The notes beneath the pieces are model-generated. The model saw only the letters and a program-made list of their open reading frames with translations. It had not been told where the DNA came from and searched no databases. From the NCBI GenBank assembly GCA_949499105.1, contig CATEFX010000019.1, positions 1 to 64,000 of the forward strand: DNA of 64,000 bases, written 5' to 3'. Made by a program: the position numbers and the translations under genes. How positions within the stretch are numbered: position 1 is the first letter of the stretch; the number at the start of each line of letters is the position of its first letter. The DNA is from Formosa sp. Hel1_33_131 (GTDB lineage: Bacteria > Bacteroidota > Bacteroidia > Flavobacteriales > Flavobacteriaceae). Shown here piece after piece: positions 8,634-16,357 of the stretch.

Positions 8634-9830
8634 ATGCCTGGATTTGAATTATTTGGTGATGCTGAACGAAAAGAAGTACATGATGTACTTGATAGTGGTG
8701 TTTTGATGCGCTATGGATTTGACGGCATGCGTCAAGGCCATTGGAAAGCAAAGGAATTGGAACACGCCATTCAATCTCGATTTGAGGTGAATCATGCTCA
8801 ACTTCTTTCAAGTGGAACCGCAGCAGTGAGTTTAGCACTTGCATCGGCCGGTATTGGTGCTGGTGACGAAGTCATTATGCCATGTTTTACATTCGTCGCT
8901 AGTTTTGAAGCCATTATCATGTTGGGAGCTACGCCAATTATTGTGGAGATCGATGACACATTAACGTTAGATATCGATGCAGTAAAAGCCGCTGTGACGC
9001 CAAAAACCAAGGCGATTATGCCTGTGCATATGTGTGGCAGTATGGCCAATCTAAATGCGCTTAAAGCCATTTGTGATGCACACAACTTAATTCTGATTGA
9101 GGATGCCTGTCAAGCAATAGGAGGGACCTACGATGGAAAAGCGCTGGGAACTATTGGCGATTTGGGCTGTTTTTCGTTTGACTTTGTAAAAACCGTCACT
9201 TGTGGTGAAGGTGGCGTTGTGATCACTAACAATCAGAAGTATTATACAAATGCCGATCATTACTCCGATCATGGTCACGATCATGAGGGATCAGATCGAG
9301 GTGCTGAAACACATCCGTTTTTAGGGTATAACTTTCGGATCTCCGAATTAAATGCAGCGGTTGGTTTGGCACAATTTCAACGCCTAGACGATTTTATTGC
9401 GATTCAAAAAAAGCATTATACAATTATTAGAAATGAATTATCTAACATAGAAGGTCTTACTTTTAGAACCGTTCCAGAAGGGGGCGAAGAAAGTTATGCA
9501 TTTTTAAACTTCTTTTTAGAGGATCTAGACACGGCCCGAAAGGTGAGTCACTCGTTTAAAGACAATGGAATCGATGTTTGTTTTCATTACTTCGATAACA
9601 ATTGGCATTACATTCGTAAATGGGACCATCTAACAACTCAAAAATCGTTATTTCCTTTAAGCAAAGAATTGAAAGAAGGCTTGTCGTATTTGAAAGATAA
9701 AACGTTTGAAAAGTCAGATCATTTTATTGGTCGAAACATTTCGTGTTTGATCAAATTATCTTGGACCGAAGCAGAAGTCATTCAAAGAGCCAAAACCATG
9801 GCTGCACTTATTCGAGAATCGATTGCTTAG
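8634..9830 (+). CDS. DegT/DnrJ/EryC1/StrS family aminotransferase
   Basis: PLP-dependent sugar aminotransferase-fold protein, 398 aa. It shows LLSSGTAAVSLALASAGIGAGDEVIMPCFTFVAS (cofactor pocket), IEDACQAIGG with the aspartate that contacts the PLP nitrogen, and SFDFVKTVTCGEGG, where the lysine near residue 184 should form the Schiff base. Relatives act on keto-sugars in polysaccharide or antibiotic synthesis, but no sugar-nucleotide genes lie nearby, so the substrate is open. Its 3' end overlaps the ribBA stop on the other strand by 4 nt. Confidence 0.87.
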   Translation: MPGFELFGDAERKEVHDVLDSGVLMRYGFDGMRQGHWKAKELEHAIQSRFEVNHAQLLSSGTAAVSLALASAGIGAGDEVIMPCFTFVASFEAIIMLGATPIIVEIDDTLTLDIDAVKAAVTPKTKAIMPVHMCGSMANLNALKAICDAHNLILIEDACQAIGGTYDGKALGTIGDLGCFSFDFVKTVTCGEGGVVITNNQKYYTNADHYSDHGHDHEGSDRGAETHPFLGYNFRISELNAAVGLAQFQRLDDFIAIQKKHYTIIRNELSNIEGLTFRTVPEGGEESYAFLNFFLEDLDTARKVSHSFKDNGIDVCFHYFDNNWHYIRKWDHLTTQKSLFPLSKELKEGLSYLKDKTFEKSDHFIGRNISCLIKLSWTEAEVIQRAKTMAALIRESIA

Positions 9831-10981
9831 TAGCTGATATATTCTACAATTTCTAAACCATAGCCGATCATCCCAACGCGTTTTTTTTGTTCGCTATTAG
9901 AAATCAGTCCTAGTTTGTGAATATTTAGATCGTGAAGGATTTGCGCGCCAATTCCAAAATCTTTGGAGTCCATTCCAATACTTGGTGCTTTGGTGACCGT
10001 TCCTACTTTCTGGGTGTTTTTCACGATATCCAATCGTTTTAAAAGGTTAGCGGGTTGAATACTCTGATTGATAAATATAATAGCGCCTTTTCCATGCTTA
10101 TTAACAAGCTTAAACATGCCGTCGAGTTGTTGGTCGGCATTATTAGTCAGCGTTCCTAAAATATCATTATTAACAAGGGTAGAGTTAATTCGCGTTGGCA
10201 CCGTTTCGTCAGGGCTCCAAGTGCCTTTAGTTAAAGCAATATGAACCGCATCATTTGTCGTCTGTTGATACGCTCTTAATCTGAAATCGCCAAAGCGTGT
10301 TTCAATTTGAAAATCTTGTTTTTTCTTAATTAAAGAATCGTGTTCCATTCGGTAGGCCACTAAATCTTCAATCGAAATTATTTTTAAATCAAATTTTTCA
10401 GCGACCACTCTTAGTTCAGGTAAACGCGCCATGGAGCCATCGTCATTTAAAATTTCAACTAAAATTCCAGCCGGTTGGAATCCAGCCAAACGGGCTAAAT
10501 CAACAGCCGCTTCTGTGTGACCTGTCCGGCGAAGTACGCCTCCATTTTTTGCTTTTAAAGGAAAAATATGACCAGGACGTCCTAAATCGTGGGGTTTGGT
10601 GGTTGAATCGACCAAGGCTTTGATCGTTTTTGAGCGATCTGAGGTAGAAATACCCGTCGTACATCCATTCCCAATCAAATCCACAGAAACGGTAAACTGT
10701 GTGTTGTGTAACACCGTATTATTTTGAACCATCATATTAAGTCCCAATTCATCACATCGGGTTTCGGTGAGTGGGGCACAGATCAAGCCACGCCCGTGTA
10801 AGGCCATGAAGTTGATCATTTCGGGAGTTACTTTTTCAGCGGCTGCAATAAAATCGCCTTCATTTTCTCTATTTTCATCATCAACAACCACAACTACTTT
10901 TCCGAGTCGAATGTCATTTATAGCATCTTCAATACTATTTAATTCCGTTTTTCCTTGTGTAGGTTGTTCTGTAATTGACAT
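9827..10981 (-). CDS. ribBA: RibBA: DHBP synthase with a degenerate GTP cyclohydrolase II domain
   Basis: Riboflavin biosynthesis. The N-terminal half (about 1-205) is an intact 3,4-dihydroxy-2-butanone-4-phosphate synthase, making the four-carbon unit from ribulose 5-phosphate: DDENRENEGD (acidic loop), RPGHIFPL, RTGHTEAAVDLA and NDDGSMAR are all present. The C-terminal half is RibA-like in length and position, but no cysteine occurs after about residue 200. The zinc-binding C-x2-G-...-C-x-C of active GTP cyclohydrolase II is replaced by INSTLVNNDILGTLTNN. The second activity is therefore doubtful. It is the last gene of the ftsK-lolA-lptF/G block. Confidence 0.9.
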   Translation of the reverse strand: MSITEQPTQGKTELNSIEDAINDIRLGKVVVVVDDENRENEGDFIAAAEKVTPEMINFMALHGRGLICAPLTETRCDELGLNMMVQNNTVLHNTQFTVSVDLIGNGCTTGISTSDRSKTIKALVDSTTKPHDLGRPGHIFPLKAKNGGVLRRTGHTEAAVDLARLAGFQPAGILVEILNDDGSMARLPELRVVAEKFDLKIISIEDLVAYRMEHDSLIKKKQDFQIETRFGDFRLRAYQQTTNDAVHIALTKGTWSPDETVPTRINSTLVNNDILGTLTNNADQQLDGMFKLVNKHGKGAIIFINQSIQPANLLKRLDIVKNTQKVGTVTKAPSIGMDSKDFGIGAQILHDLNIHKLGLISNSEQKKRVGMIGYGLEIVEYISY

Positions 10982-11021
10982 GCTTATTTTTTTTGTAAAG
11001 ATATTATAAGTAATCTATTCC

Positions 11022-12998
11022 TTAACTAATTTTAGATAAATCTTCGGCCATTTTCTTACTAAAATAGATTCGATATAGAACAAATAGCGGCAGTCCTAAT
11101 ACGATAAAAACAACCGAATTGGTCATGAAATTTTTCTTTAAAAGTGTATAGAAATTAGATTGATTCATCACTGTTTTTTTGAATAACATTAAAAAGAGGA
11201 CCAAGGCTATTGATGCCACAACAATCAACAATGGACCTAGGGTTGGAAATCCGTTGTTATTTAATATAGAGCCTCCAAAACCTAATACGACCACTACAAA
11301 GTAGAGAATGACTGCTAGTTTAGAGTTTTCTTTAAAATCGGTAAAATGACGAATGCCAGTTTCATATTTTTCATTTAAAAGATGCCCCCCCATTCTAAGT
11401 TCCAGCTCACTAATCCCTCTACTTTTTAGATGCCCTAAGGCCACAGATTTGTAGGTATATGAAAGTCCAAATTGGCGATAATTTTTAACAATGTCGATGA
11501 GTTGTTCGTTGCTTGAGTGGGTTAATTCTTCACTGTTTTCTGACGACGATGAAGACGGAGTGAAAATCTCTGTGTTGGTATTGACCCTATTTTTCAAAGG
11601 AATTAAGATGCTGTCAAAATCAACCAATGCGCGATCTTTTGTGGCTCTGTTTGTGAGATAAATACTAAAAGGGAGTACAATTAAAGTGGATAGCCATGTT
11701 GCGAAAACGGGATCTAAACTACTGTCTTCTGCACTGTTTTTTGCAAACAGCCCGATGAAATGATAAGTTAAAAAAATGAGTATCGCAATGATAAGTGGGA
11801 GTCCAATCCCCCCTTTTCGAATTAAAGCACCTAGTGGTGCCCCAATGAAAAATAAGATGATACAAGAAAACCCTAAAACAAATTTGTCATGCATCGAAAT
11901 AATATGTTTATTTATATTTACTTCCGAGAGTAAGAGTGATTTTGATTTAATTCTAAGATCATCTTTGGCCGATTTTACGGAGTTCAGAGCTAAGTCGAGT
12001 AATTGAATGGCTTTTTTTTCTGAAAACAACTCCAGTATGACAAACTCCTTTTGTATTGAATCAACCTCTTTTACGTTGTAAGCTACATTTAAATTTTGTG
12101 TATTGGATCGATCCAGCATCTTTTTTGAAAACCCTTCTAAAACTTTATTTTTTGTTATGTATAAAGAGTCAATAGTAGTGCTAAGATCGTTGAAGCCCAG
12201 CATTGTATAACGTTTAGAGGATTGTTTGTCTTCGTAGTCAATATCGTTAAACTGAGAGACATCAATATTAATGATGTATTTCTCAAAGGTACTTTTTGCC
12301 TGCGGTTTGTTTTTGGTGCGTTTGATGTAGTTTTTAGGTTGAAGGACATCATAATAATTACCATCGATTAAAACCAATTGTACGATGTCTGAATTTTCTT
12401 TGCTAATAAATTGTCCTGTATTAGATTTGATAACCGTATTATTTACATTAGAATTCCCTTTCTTCCGATGAATAATCACATCTCTTAAAAAAGAGCCATT
12501 TTCACCACTTTTTTCGGCAACTTTAATGTTGATATCAGCGAGTTGATTAAATTGCCCTTCAGCGATCGCCATGGAGGGTTTGACTTTCGCTATATTTTTT
12601 CGAAGATTATAAAAGTTATATTCTGCAGCAGGGATGACATTATTGGCAAAGAAAAAACTAACTACCGCAAGCAGTACAATAAATACACTCAGGCTCTTCA
12701 TGGCTCTTTGCAGTGAGATCCCAGTAGATTTCATGGCCGCAAACTCATAGTTTTCGGAAAACCCACCAAACACCATAATGGAGGCTAATAGAATGGTAAG
12801 AGGGAGTACGAGCGCTACAATTCTGGGAGAAACATAGAGTAAAAATTTAAGGATGACTCCAATTTCTAATTCCTTACCAGCGAGTTCAGAAATATAAACC
12901 CATATAGATTGTAACAAAAAAATCATCATCAGGATTGTGAATACACTGATAAATGTTTTTAAAAAAGTGGTTAGTATGTAGCGGTCTAAGAGTTTCAA
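11022..12998 (-). CDS. LptF/LptG family LPS-export permease
   Basis: Inner-membrane permease of the YjgP/YjgQ family, part of the Lpt machine that moves lipopolysaccharide to the outer membrane. The 658 aa exceed the usual 360-500. The N-terminus MKLLDRYILTTFLKTF and membrane helices at about 15-115 are typical, followed by a long periplasmic part and paired helices (about 370-460). An extra C-terminal segment has two to three more helices. The start codon is TTG, 9 nt after lolA; no ATG fits better. It lies between lolA and ribBA. LptF versus LptG cannot be decided. Confidence 0.88.
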   Translation of the reverse strand: MKLLDRYILTTFLKTFISVFTILMMIFLLQSIWVYISELAGKELEIGVILKFLLYVSPRIVALVLPLTILLASIMVFGGFSENYEFAAMKSTGISLQRAMKSLSVFIVLLAVVSFFFANNVIPAAEYNFYNLRKNIAKVKPSMAIAEGQFNQLADINIKVAEKSGENGSFLRDVIIHRKKGNSNVNNTVIKSNTGQFISKENSDIVQLVLIDGNYYDVLQPKNYIKRTKNKPQAKSTFEKYIINIDVSQFNDIDYEDKQSSKRYTMLGFNDLSTTIDSLYITKNKVLEGFSKKMLDRSNTQNLNVAYNVKEVDSIQKEFVILELFSEKKAIQLLDLALNSVKSAKDDLRIKSKSLLLSEVNINKHIISMHDKFVLGFSCIILFFIGAPLGALIRKGGIGLPLIIAILIFLTYHFIGLFAKNSAEDSSLDPVFATWLSTLIVLPFSIYLTNRATKDRALVDFDSILIPLKNRVNTNTEIFTPSSSSSENSEELTHSSNEQLIDIVKNYRQFGLSYTYKSVALGHLKSRGISELELRMGGHLLNEKYETGIRHFTDFKENSKLAVILYFVVVVLGFGGSILNNNGFPTLGPLLIVVASIALVLFLMLFKKTVMNQSNFYTLLKKNFMTNSVVFIVLGLPLFVLYRIYFSKKMAEDLSKIS

Positions 12999-13007
12999 TA
13001 CAAATTC

Positions 13008-13652
13008 CTAATCTAAGTTATTGATGTAAAAATCACTATAATTTGATGCATCAAAGGTAAATAAGGTTTCGGACAAAGGTTGATTTGTTTTAAAAGAATT
13101 TACGGTTAAAATGGTTTTGGTACTGTTGGCACCAATTTCTATAAGTCGGTACACATGTTGGGTATTGATGTCGATTCCTAACAAAACATATTCAATTTCG
13201 GAAGAACTGTCAATCGGATCCAATCGGATGTATTGAATTTTACGGCCTTGGATGTTTTGAATGATGTCCATTTTATAATTATATCCCTTTTCATAAAAAG
13301 TCAACATTTTGCTTGGGGTGATGGTGTTGTCATCAGAGCCATTAAATTTTGAAATGGTGACTTCTTCATCCTCGGGACTAATGGTGTAAAGCGATTGCCC
13401 ATCAAATAAGCGTTTGATTCCTAAGATATTTAGAAAATATTTTTCGTCGGATAATGTAATATTGCCACGGGTTTCCTGTCGAATATTTTCTTCAGAATTC
13501 TCTAAGACATATTTGAATTCTAAAACCATATTGTCATAGCTTTTAACTTTGGTACTCACAGCTTCCAATAGCGTTTGCGCTTCGGGTTCTCGATTTTGAG
13601 CCAGACCGATGGTCCAACTAAATACGCATATAATAGAGACGAATAGTTTCAT
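13008..13652 (-). CDS. lolA: LolA-like outer-membrane lipoprotein carrier
   Basis: Periplasmic chaperone that carries lipoproteins from the inner to the outer membrane. The 214-residue product has a signal peptide (to about GLAQ) and the half-barrel pattern of the family: EAVSTKVKSYDNMVLEFKY, NITLSDEKYFLNILGIKRLFDGQSLYTISPEDEEVTI. It is only 6 nt downstream of ftsK and 9 nt upstream of the Lpt permease gene, so the three are surely co-transcribed, linking the lipoprotein and LPS routes. Confidence 0.88.
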   Translation of the reverse strand: MKLFVSIICVFSWTIGLAQNREPEAQTLLEAVSTKVKSYDNMVLEFKYVLENSEENIRQETRGNITLSDEKYFLNILGIKRLFDGQSLYTISPEDEEVTISKFNGSDDNTITPSKMLTFYEKGYNYKMDIIQNIQGRKIQYIRLDPIDSSSEIEYVLLGIDINTQHVYRLIEIGANSTKTILTVNSFKTNQPLSETLFTFDASNYSDFYINNLD

Positions 13653-13658
13653 AATTTT

Positions 13659-16031
13659 TTAACTGCTTTGTTCTTGATCTAAAAATTGATTTAAGGCAAT
13701 GATATCTGGAATTAGTACTTGACGTGCTTTGCTACCTTCAAAATTCCCTACAATACCTGCGGCTTCTAATTGATCGATTAAGCGTCCCGCACGGTTATAA
13801 CCCAATTTTAATTTTCGTTGTAATAATGACGCAGACCCTTGTTGTGCATTGACAATTACTTCCGCTGCTTCTCTAAACAATTGATCTCTTTCGTTGATGT
13901 CATTATCAAGACTTGTGCCAGAATCTTCACTGATATATTCAGGTAAAATATAAGCCTCTGGATACGCTTTTTGAGAGCCAATATATTCGGTGAGTTTCTC
14001 CACCTCAGGGGTGTCCACAAATGCACACTGAATACGAACCATGTCATTTCCTTGGGTGTACAATAAATCTCCACGACCAATTAATTGATCGGCACCCGAG
14101 CTGTCTAAGATGGTCCGAGAATCTATTTTAGAAGTCACACGAAACGCAATCCGCGCTGGGAAATTTGCTTTGATGATTCCTGTAATCACATTTACTGAGG
14201 GACGTTGGGTTGCAATAATAAGGTGAATTCCAATGGCTCTTGCCAACTGTGCTAAACGTGCAATGGGCGTTTCCACTTCTTTACCAGCCGTCATAATCAA
14301 ATCCGCAAATTCATCGACGACCAACACGATATAAGGTAAAAATTTATGCCCGTCATTCGGATTTAATTTACGTGCCTTAAACTTATCGTTATATTCTTTA
14401 ATATTTCTACAAAATGCATTTTTGAGCATCTCATACCGATTGTCCATCTCAATACATAATGAATTTAGAGTATTGATTACTTTTTTATTATCGGTAATAA
14501 TGGCTTCTTCGCTGTCTGGGAGTTTAGCCAGGTAATGGCGTTCAATTTTATTAAATAAGGTCAGTTCCACTTTTTTAGGATCTACCAACACAAACTTCAC
14601 TTCAGCAGGATGTTTTTTATAGAGTAATGAGGTGAGGACGGCATTTAATCCAACGGATTTTCCTTGACCTGTAGCACCCGCCATTAAAAGGTGAGGCATT
14701 TTCGCCAAATCGACTACAAAGGTTTCATTACTGATATTTTTACCTAAGGCTATTGGAAGTTCCATTTCTGATTGCTGAAACTTCTGGGATGCAATCACTG
14801 AATGCATGGACACAATGGTTGAGTTTTTATTTGGAACTTCGATACCAATGGTGCCGCGTCCAGGAATTGGAGCAATGATTCGAATGCCTAGAGCCGACAG
14901 CGACAATGCAATATCGTCTTCTAAGTTTTTAATTTTTGAAATACGAACCCCCGCTTCTGGAATAATTTCATAGAGGGTGACCGTGGGCCCAATGGTGGCT
15001 TTTATACTGGCAATACCAATTTTGTAGTTGTTGAGTGTTTCAACAATCTTATTTTTATTTTCTTCGAGTTCCTCTTGGTTAATGGTAATCCCTTCCGTAT
15101 CGTATTTTTTAAGAAGGTCTAAAGAGGGGAATTTAAATTTAGAGAGTTCTAAAGTCGGATCGACTTCTCCAAAATCTTCCACCAATTTAGCGGCTAGATT
15201 ATCCGTTTCAGAGAGTTCTTCTTCTGAAATTTCAATTTCCATTTCTAGGTCTTCTTCAATTATGTCATCAACCCTCTTGATGTCCTCAACTTCAGGAATT
15301 TCAACTTCCATATCGACATCTAAACTAGAGTGCTTAGAAATCGTTGGTTCTAAGTTTTCAAGGGGCATTTCGAAAGACGATTTAATAGACTCGGTATTAT
15401 CATTATAAATAGAATCTGAATCAGATAGTTCTGATTGAAGTTCTTTTTTGGTTTTCGCAAACAAGGCTCCGATTTGTTGTGGAGTGACTTTGAATCGGAT
15501 GGCAATATAAGAAATCATTAAAAACACCAACACGAGAGCCGTTCCAATTTTTCCGATATAATCTTGAGAAAAAAGATTTAGTTCATAACCAATAATACCG
15601 CCCAAACTTGGGAAGTTATTAAAGGCAAATCCAAACAAAGCAGCAGACCAAATAATAATTAATGTGCCCCAGAACCAATTTCGAAACAAGCGCTTACCAG
15701 AAGAATTAGACAAAACCGAAATTCCAGAAAGGAAAATTAAACCCGAGACTAAAAAGGATGCAATTCCAAATCCTTTATAAATGAGTAAATGACTCACCCA
15801 AGCCCCAACTTTACTTAACCAGTTGTTGGCGGTTGCATCGCGACTTGTAAAATCGCCTAAAACACTTTGGTCGCTTTGTCCTGTAAAAAGATAGGAGAGA
15901 AGTGCTATAAATAAGAGAATCCCTAGAATAATCAAAAAACTCCCCAGCACCAATCGTTGTGAATTGTTGAGGGTGAATAGAGGGATTGAAAATCGTTTTT
16001 GGGGTGTTGTTTTTTTGGACGTTTTGGCCAT
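13659..16031 (-). CDS. ftsK: DNA translocase FtsK/SpoIIIE
   Basis: Septum-anchored ATPase that pumps chromosomal DNA at division and activates Xer recombination at dif. The 790 aa comprise four or so N-terminal membrane helices (about 25-175), an acidic linker rich in E/D/S (about 200-290), then the motor with Walker A GATGQGKSVGLN near residue 452 and Walker B IVLVVDEFADL. A C-terminal winged-helix gamma domain (ASLLQRKLKLGYNRAGRLIDQLEAAGIV) reads DNA polarity. The linker is short, as usual in Bacteroidota. First gene of the ftsK-lolA-lpt-ribBA series. Confidence 0.96.
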   Translation of the reverse strand: MAKTSKKTTPQKRFSIPLFTLNNSQRLVLGSFLIILGILLFIALLSYLFTGQSDQSVLGDFTSRDATANNWLSKVGAWVSHLLIYKGFGIASFLVSGLIFLSGISVLSNSSGKRLFRNWFWGTLIIIWSAALFGFAFNNFPSLGGIIGYELNLFSQDYIGKIGTALVLVFLMISYIAIRFKVTPQQIGALFAKTKKELQSELSDSDSIYNDNTESIKSSFEMPLENLEPTISKHSSLDVDMEVEIPEVEDIKRVDDIIEEDLEMEIEISEEELSETDNLAAKLVEDFGEVDPTLELSKFKFPSLDLLKKYDTEGITINQEELEENKNKIVETLNNYKIGIASIKATIGPTVTLYEIIPEAGVRISKIKNLEDDIALSLSALGIRIIAPIPGRGTIGIEVPNKNSTIVSMHSVIASQKFQQSEMELPIALGKNISNETFVVDLAKMPHLLMAGATGQGKSVGLNAVLTSLLYKKHPAEVKFVLVDPKKVELTLFNKIERHYLAKLPDSEEAIITDNKKVINTLNSLCIEMDNRYEMLKNAFCRNIKEYNDKFKARKLNPNDGHKFLPYIVLVVDEFADLIMTAGKEVETPIARLAQLARAIGIHLIIATQRPSVNVITGIIKANFPARIAFRVTSKIDSRTILDSSGADQLIGRGDLLYTQGNDMVRIQCAFVDTPEVEKLTEYIGSQKAYPEAYILPEYISEDSGTSLDNDINERDQLFREAAEVIVNAQQGSASLLQRKLKLGYNRAGRLIDQLEAAGIVGNFEGSKARQVLIPDIIALNQFLDQEQSS

Positions 16032-16357
16032 TGCTGTATCGACGGTTTCAACAAAAATACAAATTACTTGCGTTTATTCTATAACACTAAGTATTTTGTT
16101 TTAAATTTAATCGTAATTAGTAGATTTTAAGACAGTTTTCTTGGTAGTACATTCGTGTTTGTTTCATCACTAATGGAAGTTCCATTTTTACGACATGGAA
16201 TTCATTAATTAATTTTTTTCATTTCTGTATCCCTTTAAAATTCTATACACAAAAAGGAATAAAATAAATTGAACTTAAAATTTAATTAAAATTAATGAAT
16301 TTTTCATCTTTTAGCATCATTTTTGCAATCGTATTATAAATCTTAAATTGTATTCAA
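16032..16357. other. Divergent intergenic region of ftsK and the AsmA gene
   Basis: AT-rich and without a gene. The one clear pattern is the perfect 15-bp palindrome AATGGAAGTTCCATT (16172-16186), followed by a related ATGGAATTCATT at about 16195-16206. These may be operator sites for either divergent gene. No consensus promoter was recognised. Confidence 0.4.

Noticed and set aside
15028-15408. 126-aa serine-rich ORF opposite ftsK
   Set aside because: Antisense of the acidic, codon-biased linker of FtsK, which produces serine runs.
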